Assembly: GCA_016792765.1 (NCBI GenBank)
Contig: JAEULD010000326.1
Span: 1-44,864, forward strand
Direction: 5' to 3'
DNA from: Candidatus Odyssella sp.
GTDB taxonomy: Bacteria; Pseudomonadota; Alphaproteobacteria; Bin65
DNA: 44,864 nucleotides
The notes beneath the pieces are model-generated. The model was not told the origin of the DNA and searched no databases. It was given only the letters and a program-made list of their open reading frames with translations. The translations under genes and the position numbers were made by a program. Shown piece by piece: positions 17,518 through 24,434 of this stretch (position 1 is its first letter; each line of letters opens with the position of its first letter).

Positions 17518-17532
17518 TGTACCTCCCGGGCG

Positions 17533-18348
17533 CTAGCCGGCCACGCCGAGCAGGCTGCGCAGATGTTGTCCGTAGCGCTGGAAGTCCGGCAGCGCGCGCG
17601 AAGCGGCGCCGCGCGGGCGCGGCAGCTCGATGCGAAGATCCTCGGCGACGCGGCCCGGCCGGGCGGACATGACGATCACGCGGTCGGAGAGCAGCACGGC
17701 CTCGTCGATCGAATGCGTGACGAACAGGATCGTCTTGTGCGTCTCCGCCCAGATGCGCAGCAACTCGGTCTGCATGACCTCGCGCGTCAGCGCGTCGAGC
17801 GCGCCGAACGGCTCGTCCATCAGCAGAAGTTCGGGGTCGTGTATCAGCGCGCGGCAGATCGAGACGCGCTGCTGCATGCCGCCGGAAAGCTCGTTCGGCA
17901 GCTTCCGTTCGAAGCCCTGAAGCCCGACCATGGCCAGCAGCGCTTGCGCTTTATCGACATAGTCGCGGCGCGGCTTGTTCAGGATCTCGATCGGCAGCAG
18001 CACGTTGTCGATGATGCGCCGCCACGGCGGCAGGGCCGCGGTCTGGAAAACCATGCCGGCACCGAGCTGCGGGCCCGAGACGCGCTGGTCGCCGAGGCGA
18101 ACCTCGCCGCCCGAATAGGGCACCACTCCCAGCAGGATCTTCAGCAGAGTGCTCTTCCCGCAGCCGGACGGGCCGACGATGGACACGAACTCGCCCTTGC
18201 GCACCGCGAAGGTGATGCCGTCGAGTGCCTGCACCGCGCCGTCGCGCGTGTCGTAGGACTTCCGGAGGTCCGCGAACGCGACGTGGACGCGCTGCGCCGC
18301 TGGCGGCGGCGCCGTGCCCGACTTTCGCTCGTCGCTCGCCGCGCCCAT
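17533..18348 (-). CDS. Nitrate/sulfonate/thiamine-precursor-type ABC transporter ATPase
   Basis: Predicted 271-aa ATPase of the SsuB/TauB/NrtD family. Walker A is GPSGCGKST, the Q-loop region MVFQTAALPPWRR, the signature LSGGMQQRVSICRAL, and Walker B LLLMDEPFGALDALTRE. The start at 18348 (MGAASDE) is chosen; in-frame ATG 18366 and TTG 18396 are alternatives and none has a strong Shine-Dalgarno. It heads the leftward arm, while the matching binding protein (18473) and permease (20937) are on the rightward arm, so the importer is split across a divergent promoter. Confidence 0.92.
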   Translation of the reverse strand: MGAASDERKSGTAPPPAAQRVHVAFADLRKSYDTRDGAVQALDGITFAVRKGEFVSIVGPSGCGKSTLLKILLGVVPYSGGEVRLGDQRVSGPQLGAGMVFQTAALPPWRRIIDNVLLPIEILNKPRRDYVDKAQALLAMVGLQGFERKLPNELSGGMQQRVSICRALIHDPELLLMDEPFGALDALTREVMQTELLRIWAETHKTILFVTHSIDEAVLLSDRVIVMSARPGRVAEDLRIELPRPRGAASRALPDFQRYGQHLRSLLGVAG

Positions 18349-18472
18349 GTTTCGCCAATCAAACATCGTCGTGCAGATGAGACTGAGAATTGACAACGCG
18401 CGACGGAGCGCGCAACAGTTTTTTCGCGCGCTTGCGCTTCAAGCGTCGCGACTTCAGCGAGGGAGGCAGGAC
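18349..18472. promoter_or_regulatory. Divergent promoter of the split importer cluster
   Basis: Between the ATPase and binding-protein starts, the plus strand carries a perfect -35 hexamer TTGACA at 18390-18395, with a weak -10 AACAGT 18 nt downstream. A dyad with perfect 7-bp arms, AGCGCGC and GCGCGCT at 18407-18432 around a T-rich 12-nt spacer, overlaps that -10 and is a good operator candidate. A second small palindrome CGCTT-C-AAGCG lies at 18435-18445. No regulator gene is adjacent. Confidence 0.5.
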
Positions 18473-19453
18473 ATGACACGGAACATGGCGCGGGCCTTGC
18501 CGCTTGCGGCAGGCATCGCTTTGTCGTTGAGCAATCCGCTCGCGGCGGAAACCAAGGTCAAGATGTACCTCGATTTCCTCGTGAACGGATATCATTCGCC
18601 GTTCTATCTGGCGAAAGAGAAGGGCTGGTACAAGGAAGCCGGCCTCGACGTGACCATCTCGCCCGGCAAGGGTACGGCCGATTCGATCAAGACGGTCGGC
18701 ACCGGCAACGCGGAGTTCGGTTTCCCCGACTTCGGCGCCCTGGCCAAAGCGGTTTCCGAAGGCGTGCCGCTCACCGCGGTCGCGGCCTTCGTGCACGACA
18801 CGCCCGGCGGCATCATCAGCTTCGCCGACAAGCCGGTGAAGACGCCGAAGGATCTCGAGGGCAAGTCGCTCGCCGTGGCGCCGTTCGGCGCGACCACGAT
18901 CATGCTCCCGGCCTTCGCCAAGCTGTCGAGTGTCGACATGTCGAAGGTGAAGACGGTCACCTACAATTTCGGCGCGATGGTGCCGAGCTTCCTGACCGGC
19001 AAGGTCGACGCGACGATCGGCTACTATTTCGGTGAATATCTCGCCGCGCGCACCGAATCGAAGAACAAGCCCGTGCTGTTCCTGCGCATGGTCGATTTCG
19101 GCATCAAGACCTACGCCAACGGCATCGTCGTCAACAACGACTTCATGGCCAAGGACCCGAAGGCCGTGGCGGCGTTCGTGAAGACCTCGCTGCGCGCCCT
19201 GGAATACACCTACAAGAACGTCGACGAAGCGGCGGGCTACGCGGCCAAGCACACCGAGACGCCGAAGGCCCTGCTGAAGGAGCAGCTCACGCTCGCCATC
19301 GAGCTGATGGACACGCCGGAGGCGCGCAAGGCCGGGTACGGCCTGATGACGTCGGAAAAGTGGGCCTCCACGCAGAAGCTCCAGGTCGAATATGGCGGCC
19401 AGAAGCAGCCCGTGGCCGACGACAAGCTCTGGACCAACAAGTTCGTGAAATAG
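18473..19453 (+). CDS. NMT1/THI5-like periplasmic binding protein
   Basis: Predicted 326-aa type-2 periplasmic binding protein of the SsuA/TauA/NMT1 group. A Sec signal peptide (MTRNMARALPLAAGIAL, cleavage near LAAE) precedes the mature start TKVKMYLDFLVNGYHSPFYLAKEKGWY, the classic opening in which the ligand pocket faces an NGYHSPFY stretch. PGKGTADSIKTVGTGNAEFGFPD and AVAPFGATTIMLPAF follow. GGGAGG lies about 6 nt before ATG 18473. The YLDFLVNGYHSPFY form is seen in proteins thought to bind pyrimidine-like thiamine precursors or related heterocycles, but sulfonates and nitriles are also possible. It serves the ATPase on the other arm. Confidence 0.92.
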   Translation: MTRNMARALPLAAGIALSLSNPLAAETKVKMYLDFLVNGYHSPFYLAKEKGWYKEAGLDVTISPGKGTADSIKTVGTGNAEFGFPDFGALAKAVSEGVPLTAVAAFVHDTPGGIISFADKPVKTPKDLEGKSLAVAPFGATTIMLPAFAKLSSVDMSKVKTVTYNFGAMVPSFLTGKVDATIGYYFGEYLAARTESKNKPVLFLRMVDFGIKTYANGIVVNNDFMAKDPKAVAAFVKTSLRALEYTYKNVDEAAGYAAKHTETPKALLKEQLTLAIELMDTPEARKAGYGLMTSEKWASTQKLQVEYGGQKQPVADDKLWTNKFVK

Positions 19454-19475
19454 GCGAGACCCGGACGATCGGCTT

Positions 19476-19510
19476 CCGCCGGCGCCCGCCCGAAAGGGCG
19501 GCGCCGGCGG
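19476..19510 (+). terminator. Strong hairpin after the binding-protein gene
   Basis: A left arm at 19476-19491 and a right arm at 19496-19510 pair over 15 bp with a single bulged C and close on a GAAA tetraloop. No U-run follows. It is 22 nt after the binding-protein stop and before the amidohydrolase in the same direction. Such hairpins often stabilise the 5-prime part of a transcript so that the binding protein is made in excess, or terminate part of the transcripts (inference). Confidence 0.7.
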
Positions 19511-19532
19511 CTGTGCGCGCGGCCCTGGAGGG

Positions 19533-20933
19533 ATGGCGAGTAGTCTCGTGACCGACCTGATCGTAACCAACGGCTACGTGCTCACGATGGATGCCGCGCG
19601 CCGCATGTTCGCCGACGGCGCCGTCGCGATCGGCGGCAGCAAGATCGAAGCCGTCGGCCGCTCGGACGAGATCCTGGCGCGATACAAGGCGAGCCACGTG
19701 ATCGACGCGAAAGGGTCGGTGGTGATGCCGGGCCTGATCGACGGCCACAACCACATCATGTCGTATTTCTGCTGCGGCTATGGCGACGAGGCGGACATCA
19801 TGAGCCGCCTCTACGATACGCTGTATCCGTACGAGACGCTGCTGACGCCCGAGGAGGCCTATTTCTCCGCGCTCGGCAACTACATCGAGATGATCAAGAA
19901 CGGGACGACCTGCTTCAACGATCCCGGCGGCTATCTCGTCGATTCGCTCGCCCAGGCGGCGGTCGATATCGGCATCCGCGGCATCGTCAACCGTTCGACG
20001 CGCGACATCGCGCCGAAAGGCAAGCCGCTGCCGCCGCAGTTGTTCGAGGACGTCGAGACGAATCTGCGCGAGGCCGAGAAGACGGTGCACGCATGGAACG
20101 GCGCCGCCGGGGGCCGCATCCGGGCGTGGTACAGCCTGCGCTACGTCTTCAACATCAGCGACCGGCTCGCGACCGGAATCCGCGACCTCGCGCGCCGCGA
20201 CGGCGTCGGCGTGCATGCGCATGTCGCCGCCGTGCGCGGCGAGAACGAGGCGGTGCAGCAGATCTTCGGGAAGCGCTCGCTCGAGCGCTATTACGATCTC
20301 GGCCTGTTCGGCCCCAATCTCTACTGCGTGCACATGGGCTTTCCGAACGAGCGCGAAGTCGATCTGCTCGTTCGCCACGGCGTGAAGGTCACGCACTGCC
20401 CGAGCGCGGCGATGGTCGGCGCCTGGGGCGTCATCGGCAACAAGATGATCCCGTACATGATCGAGAAGGGCGTGCCGGTTTCGATCGGGACCGACACGGC
20501 CGGCGCCGCCGGCTCGCTCGACATGTTCCGCGTGATGTACGTCTTCGCCACGGTTCACCGCGATCCCTACAACGACCCGACGCTGATCGGCGCCTACAAG
20601 GCGCTCGAGCATGCGACGATCGTCGGCGCCAAGGCGTGCCTCTGGGACGACGAGATCGGCTCGCTCGAGCCCGGGAAGAAGGCCGATCTGCTGCTCGTCG
20701 ACCGCTCGGCGCCCGAGTGGCAGCATCCCGGCCGCGACGTCGTGCGCAGCCTCGTCTATTCGGCGAACGGAAGCCACGTCGATACGGTGATCATCGACGG
20801 CAAGATCGTGATGCGCCATCGCGCGCTCACCACGATCGACGAAGGCTGGGCCGCCGGCAAGATCCGCGCGAGCGCTGCGGCGGTGCGCGAGCGTGGCGGG
20901 TTTCCGGTCCGCACCGCCTGGCCGGTGGCCTGA
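19533..20933 (+). CDS. TRZ/ATZ-type amidohydrolase, copy 2
   Basis: Predicted 466-aa amidohydrolase, a paralogue of the one at 16135-17517. His72 and His74 lie in IDGHNHI, and VGVHAHVAAV, VTHCPSAAM and IGTDTAGAAGSLD supply the other metal and active-site positions. ATG 19533 directly abuts a GGAGGG run, which is too close for ideal spacing; GTG at 19548 is an alternative start, and the product differs by only five residues. Shared strings with copy 1 include GTTCFN, IRGI, NRSTRDIA and RYVFN. It lies between the binding protein and the permease, so its substrate is probably what the importer brings in. The gap to the permease is 3 nt. Confidence 0.92.
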   Translation: MASSLVTDLIVTNGYVLTMDAARRMFADGAVAIGGSKIEAVGRSDEILARYKASHVIDAKGSVVMPGLIDGHNHIMSYFCCGYGDEADIMSRLYDTLYPYETLLTPEEAYFSALGNYIEMIKNGTTCFNDPGGYLVDSLAQAAVDIGIRGIVNRSTRDIAPKGKPLPPQLFEDVETNLREAEKTVHAWNGAAGGRIRAWYSLRYVFNISDRLATGIRDLARRDGVGVHAHVAAVRGENEAVQQIFGKRSLERYYDLGLFGPNLYCVHMGFPNEREVDLLVRHGVKVTHCPSAAMVGAWGVIGNKMIPYMIEKGVPVSIGTDTAGAAGSLDMFRVMYVFATVHRDPYNDPTLIGAYKALEHATIVGAKACLWDDEIGSLEPGKKADLLLVDRSAPEWQHPGRDVVRSLVYSANGSHVDTVIIDGKIVMRHRALTTIDEGWAAGKIRASAAAVRERGGFPVRTAWPVA

Positions 20934-20936
20934 GCG

Positions 20937-21704
20937 ATGCGCGAACTGATCGATCGGCTGCTGCCGGTGCTGTTCTTCGCCGTGCTGATGGCGGCGTGGC
21001 AGATCGCGTGCAACGTGTTCGACGTGCCCGAGTTCCTGCTGCCGTCGCCGCTCGCGATCGTGAAGAAGATCGGCGAGGTTCCGGAGCGCCTGCTGCTGCA
21101 CACGCTCACGACCCTGCGCGAGGTGGTGATCGGATTCGCCGCCGCCTGCGCCGGCGGCATCCTGCTCGCGTCGTTCACGGCGCAGTCGCGCATCTTCGGG
21201 CGCACCGTGTTCCCGATGCTCGTCATGTCGCAGACGGTGCCGACGATCGCGATCGCGCCGGTCCTCGTCATCTGGTTCGGGCCCGGCGACGTGGCGCGCC
21301 TCATCGTCGTGTTCCTGATCGCGTTCTTCCCGATGGTCGTGAACACGACGGCCGGGCTGCTGCGCGTCAACCAGGAGCTCATCGATCTGGCCCGCGGCCT
21401 CAACGCGTCGCGCTGGAAGATATTCACGAAGATCCGCATGCCGAACGCGTTGCCGCACATCTTCACCGGCATGCGCATCTCGATCGCGCTGTCGGTGATC
21501 GGCGCCGTCGTCGCCGAGTTCGTCGCGGCCGAGCAGGGCCTCGGCTACCTCATCTTCTCGGCCAACACGAACCTCGACACGAAACTCGTCTTCGCCGGCG
21601 TCGTGCTGCTCGCGATCATGGGCATCATCCTGTTCCAGGCGGTGCGCACGGCGCAGCACCTGATGCTGCCCTGGGCCCGCGAATCGGCGCCCGGCGGGCC
21701 GTGA
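20937..21704 (+). CDS. ABC transporter permease (SsuC/TauC type)
   Basis: Predicted 255-aa inner-membrane permease with about six helices. The EAA loop that docks on the ATPase is ARGLNASRWKIFTKIRMPNALPHIFTGMR. FLLPSPLAIVKKIGE near the N-terminus and VVAEFVAAEQGLGYLIFSA near the C-terminus are standard for this family. It starts 3 nt after the amidohydrolase and overlaps the next gene by GTGA. It likely homodimerises and pairs with the ATPase at 17533-18348 and the binding protein at 18473-19453. Confidence 0.93.
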   Translation: MRELIDRLLPVLFFAVLMAAWQIACNVFDVPEFLLPSPLAIVKKIGEVPERLLLHTLTTLREVVIGFAAACAGGILLASFTAQSRIFGRTVFPMLVMSQTVPTIAIAPVLVIWFGPGDVARLIVVFLIAFFPMVVNTTAGLLRVNQELIDLARGLNASRWKIFTKIRMPNALPHIFTGMRISIALSVIGAVVAEFVAAEQGLGYLIFSANTNLDTKLVFAGVVLLAIMGIILFQAVRTAQHLMLPWARESAPGGP

Positions 21705-22693
21705 GGCCGGCCTTGCGCCTCCGCATCGCGACCGACGACTACGACCGCATCCAGGCCCTCAAGTCGGGCAAGGTCGCGGTCGAGGGCTGCGCGCTCGACT
21801 ACCTGACGCTCGAGCCCGGCGAAACCTTCACGCGGCTCTTCCGGCATCACGAGTTCGACGTCTCCGAGATGTCGTTCAGCACCTACATGCTCGCGCTCTC
21901 GCAGGGCGGCTTTCCCTATCGTGCGATTCCCGTGTTCCTGTCGCGGGTTTTCCCGCACGGCTCGATCTATGTGCGCGCCGGCAGCGGCATCCGCGAGCCC
22001 GGCGACCTGAAGGGCCGCAAGGTGGGCGTGCCGAGCTACCACTTCACGCGCGGCCTCGTCGTGCGCGGAATGCTGCGCGACGAGTACGGCGTGAAGCCGT
22101 CCGACATCCGCTGGCGCGTCGGCGGCGTCGACAAGCCCGAGGACTACAGCTACGTGGCGAGACCGAGCCCGCCCGGCGTCGAGGTGGACTTCATCGCGCC
22201 CGGCCGGCACCTGACGCTCGAACTGGCCGAGGGGAACATCGACGCGATCGTGAGCTATCGCGACCCGCAAATGCTGCTCGACGGCGATCCGGCGATCGTC
22301 CGCCTTTTCGAGGATTTCCGCGCGCTCGAGCAAGATTGGTATCGCCGCACGCGCGTCTTTCCGGCGATGCACCTGGTCGGCATCCGCGAAGACGTTCTCG
22401 CCAAGCGGCCGGGCCTCGCGCTCGACGCCTGCCGCGCGTTCGAGGCCGCAAAACGCGCCTGCCTGCCGCGCCTGTTCGATCTCGACTCGCTGAAGGTCAC
22501 GCTGCCGTGGCTCGTCGCCGAGGCGCGCGCGACCGTGGCGCTGATGGGGCCCGATTTCTGGCCCTACGGCATCGAGAAGAACCGCCGCATGATCGAAACG
22601 CAGGCCCGCTGGTCGTTCGAGCAGGGGCTTTCGTCCAAGATCTTCTCGCCGACCGAGCTGTTCGCGCCCGGCTCGCTCGATTGGAATCCGTGA
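21701..22693 (+). CDS. 4,5-Dihydroxyphthalate-decarboxylase-family protein
   Basis: Predicted 330-aa protein with a periplasmic-binding-protein-like fold related to 4,5-dihydroxyphthalate decarboxylase. Recognised strings are DVSEMSFSTYMLALSQGG, RAIPVFLSRVFPHGSIYVR, DLKGRKVGVPSYH and DEYGVKPSDIRW. No signal peptide is visible: it starts VRPALRLRIATDDYDR, with GTG 21701 overlapping the permease stop as GTGA, which fits a cytosolic enzyme rather than a secreted binding protein. It could decarboxylate an imported aromatic acid, or be a solute-binding relative serving the second permease-ATPase pair. The reaction is unproved, and members of this family are often annotated as transport proteins. 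Confidence 0.85.
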   Translation: MRPALRLRIATDDYDRIQALKSGKVAVEGCALDYLTLEPGETFTRLFRHHEFDVSEMSFSTYMLALSQGGFPYRAIPVFLSRVFPHGSIYVRAGSGIREPGDLKGRKVGVPSYHFTRGLVVRGMLRDEYGVKPSDIRWRVGGVDKPEDYSYVARPSPPGVEVDFIAPGRHLTLELAEGNIDAIVSYRDPQMLLDGDPAIVRLFEDFRALEQDWYRRTRVFPAMHLVGIREDVLAKRPGLALDACRAFEAAKRACLPRLFDLDSLKVTLPWLVAEARATVALMGPDFWPYGIEKNRRMIETQARWSFEQGLSSKIFSPTELFAPGSLDWNP

Positions 22694-22863
22694 GCTCGCG
22701 GCAATCGGCGATGGTTCGCCGCAGCGGCCGACGGCGCGCGAGGGCGTCGTTCGACTCGCTTGACTCGTTTCAATCCAACGCTGATGATGACATTGTTTGA
22801 ATTTTCGTGAAGTCCGCGCGCCGACGAGGGAGGGGCGGCCCGAGGGCCGCCGGGGAAGGCGAC
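22694..22863 (+). promoter_or_regulatory. Putative sigma70 promoter and leader hairpin of the Mo-hydroxylase operon
   Basis: TTGACT at 22760-22765 and GATGAT at 22783-22788 are separated by 17 nt and match sigma70 consensus at 5/6 and 4/6. The tract around 22768-22810 is locally AT-rich. A direct repeat GACTCG (22753 and 22762) overlaps the -35 box. In the leader, GGCGGCCC and GGGCCGCC at 22834-22851 form a stem just before the small ORF, and GAAGG at 22854 lies between stem and start codon. The hairpin may affect translation of that ORF. Confidence 0.5.
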
Positions 22864-23085
22864 ATGCGAGTTCTTCTGCGCGTTCTCTTTGCGGCTGCGC
22901 TCGGCGCTTCGGCCGCATCGCAGGCGCCGGCGCGCGACATCCAGCGCGGGGCGCTCGGCACCGGGGCCGGGCACGAGCTCGAATACCAGTACTGCGAGTT
23001 CAACGGCAGCACCGCGGCGGCGGCGCCGGCGCTGGGCGCGAAGCAGGGCGATCGGAAGGCCCCGGCCGAGCTGGGCAGATGTTAG
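22864..23085 (+). CDS. Small putative secreted protein
   Basis: A 73-aa ORF not recognised as any family. It begins MRVLLRVLFAAALGASAAS and has a plausible Sec signal with cleavage after QAPA. The mature part of about 50 residues has two cysteines, in YQYCEFNG and at the C-terminus ELGRC, and an alanine-rich middle. GAAGG precedes ATG 22864 by 5 nt. It follows the putative promoter and ends 28 nt before the molybdenum-hydroxylase FAD subunit, so it would be the first gene of that transcript. Alternatives are a leader ORF or the eroded N-terminus of a periplasmic protein. Support is signal-like composition and position only. Confidence 0.4.
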   Translation: MRVLLRVLFAAALGASAASQAPARDIQRGALGTGAGHELEYQYCEFNGSTAAAAPALGAKQGDRKAPAELGRC

Positions 23086-23113
23086 GCGCGGCCGGCAGAA
23101 GGAGGCGCCGCGA

Positions 23114-23959
23114 ATGTCGATAGCGTATCACGAGCCGGAGGCACTCGATGCCGCGGTCCGGCTGCTGGCCGAAATCGAGGGCGCACGCTGCATCGCCGGC
23201 GGGCAGACCCTCGTGGCCATGCTCAACGCCGGCCTGGTCGAGCCCGCGGCGCTGGTCAGCCTCGCGCGCATTCCCGAGCTCGGCGCGATCTCGCGCGCCG
23301 GCGACGGCTCTCTGCGCATCGGGGCGATGGCGACGCACGAAGCGATCGCGGAGTCGCCGCTGGTCGCGCGCGAGTCTCCGCTGATCGCAGGGGCCGCGGG
23401 CGCGATCGCGCATCCGCCGATCCGCAGTTTCGGGACGATCGGCGGCGCCGTGGCGCATGGCGATCCCAACGCCGACTATCCCGCGGCACTCGTCGCCGCC
23501 GATGCGCGCGTCGAGATCGTCGGCGCCAACGGCCGGCGCGCGGTGCCGGCGGCGGAGTTCTTTCAGGACTATCTCACCACCGCCGTCGAGCCCGGCGAGA
23601 TCGTGACCGCCGTTCTGGTGCCGCCGCCGCCCGCGGGCGTCCGCGGACGCTTCCTCAAGTTCACCCGCGTCGATGGCGACTACGCGACGGTATCCGTGGC
23701 CGCGCTGCTCGGGTGCGAGGCGGGCGCGTGCAAGCACATCGCCGTGGCGCTCGGCGCCGTGGCACCGCGCCCCGTGCGCGATCGCGACGCCGAGATAGCG
23801 CTGATCGGCCGGCCGCCGACGGATCAAGCCATCGCCGTGTTGGGCGAAACCTTGGCCGCCGCCTGCGACCCGGTCGACGACGTGCGCGGGTCCGCCGCCT
23901 ACCGCCGCGCCCTGGTGCCGATCCTGGTCGGGCGGGCGATCAAATCCCTCATGCAGTGA
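23114..23959 (+). CDS. Molybdenum hydroxylase FAD subunit (CoxM/XdhB-like)
   Basis: Predicted 281-aa FAD-binding medium subunit of a xanthine-dehydrogenase-family hydroxylase. The two FAD loops are AGGQT (28-32) and TIGGAVAHGDPNAD (108-121). The C-terminal domain has FLKFTRVDGDYATVSVAA. The start at 23114 is supported by AAGGAGG about 9 nt upstream; an upstream in-frame extension has no coding character. The subunit passes electrons between the iron-sulfur clusters and the external acceptor. The 2Fe-2S subunit begins 7 nt after its stop. Confidence 0.95.
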   Translation: MSIAYHEPEALDAAVRLLAEIEGARCIAGGQTLVAMLNAGLVEPAALVSLARIPELGAISRAGDGSLRIGAMATHEAIAESPLVARESPLIAGAAGAIAHPPIRSFGTIGGAVAHGDPNADYPAALVAADARVEIVGANGRRAVPAAEFFQDYLTTAVEPGEIVTAVLVPPPPAGVRGRFLKFTRVDGDYATVSVAALLGCEAGACKHIAVALGAVAPRPVRDRDAEIALIGRPPTDQAIAVLGETLAAACDPVDDVRGSAAYRRALVPILVGRAIKSLMQ

Positions 23960-23966
23960 AGATGCG

Positions 23967-24434
23967 ATGATCGAAGTCGAACTCGCGGTGAACGGCGAGC
24001 GGGAGACGGTGAGCGTCGACGCGACGCAGACGCTGCTCGACGTGCTGCGCACGAAGCTCGGCCTCACCGGCACGAAGATCGGCTGCAATCAGGGCGTGTG
24101 CGGGAGCTGCACGGTCCTGATCGACGGCAAGCCGGCGCGGTCGTGCCTCGTGCTCGCCGCCGGCTGCCGCGGCCGCGCGATCACGACGATCGAGGGCGTC
24201 GGCACGGCCGATGCGCCCTCGCCGGTGCAACAGGCGTTCATCGAGGCGGGGGCGGTACAGTGCGGCTATTGCACGCCAGGCATGGTCCTGGCGGCCGAAG
24301 CGCTGTTGCGGAAGACGAAGCGGCCGAGCGTGCCGGAAATCCGCGAGGCGCTCTCGGGAAATCTCTGCCGCTGCTCCGGCTATACGAAAATCGTCGATGC
24401 CGTGAAGCTCGCGAGCGAGAGGGCCGCGCCATGA
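23967..24434 (+). CDS. Molybdenum hydroxylase 2Fe-2S subunit (CoxS-like)
   Basis: Predicted 155-aa small subunit with two [2Fe-2S] clusters. The plant-ferredoxin-type cluster uses Cys40, Cys45, Cys48 (GCNQGVCGSC) and Cys60. The second, in the helical domain, uses Cys99 and Cys102 (QCGYC) and Cys134 and Cys136 (NLCRCSGY). All eight are present and the length is typical. It overlaps the large-subunit gene by ATGA at 24431, so 1:1 synthesis is expected. Confidence 0.97.
   Translation: MIEVELAVNGERETVSVDATQTLLDVLRTKLGLTGTKIGCNQGVCGSCTVLIDGKPARSCLVLAAGCRGRAITTIEGVGTADAPSPVQQAFIEAGAVQCGYCTPGMVLAAEALLRKTKRPSVPEIREALSGNLCRCSGYTKIVDAVKLASERAAP

Noticed and set aside
19287..21659. 790-aa minus-strand ORF opposite the amidohydrolase and permease
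   Set aside because: Composition is dominated by Asp, Arg, His, Ala and Val, the signature of an antisense shadow; no motifs and no start context.
17533..21704. Taurine transporter TauABC
   Set aside because: Family resemblance only; no TauD dioxygenase, and the binding-protein opening and amidohydrolase neighbours suggest another substrate.
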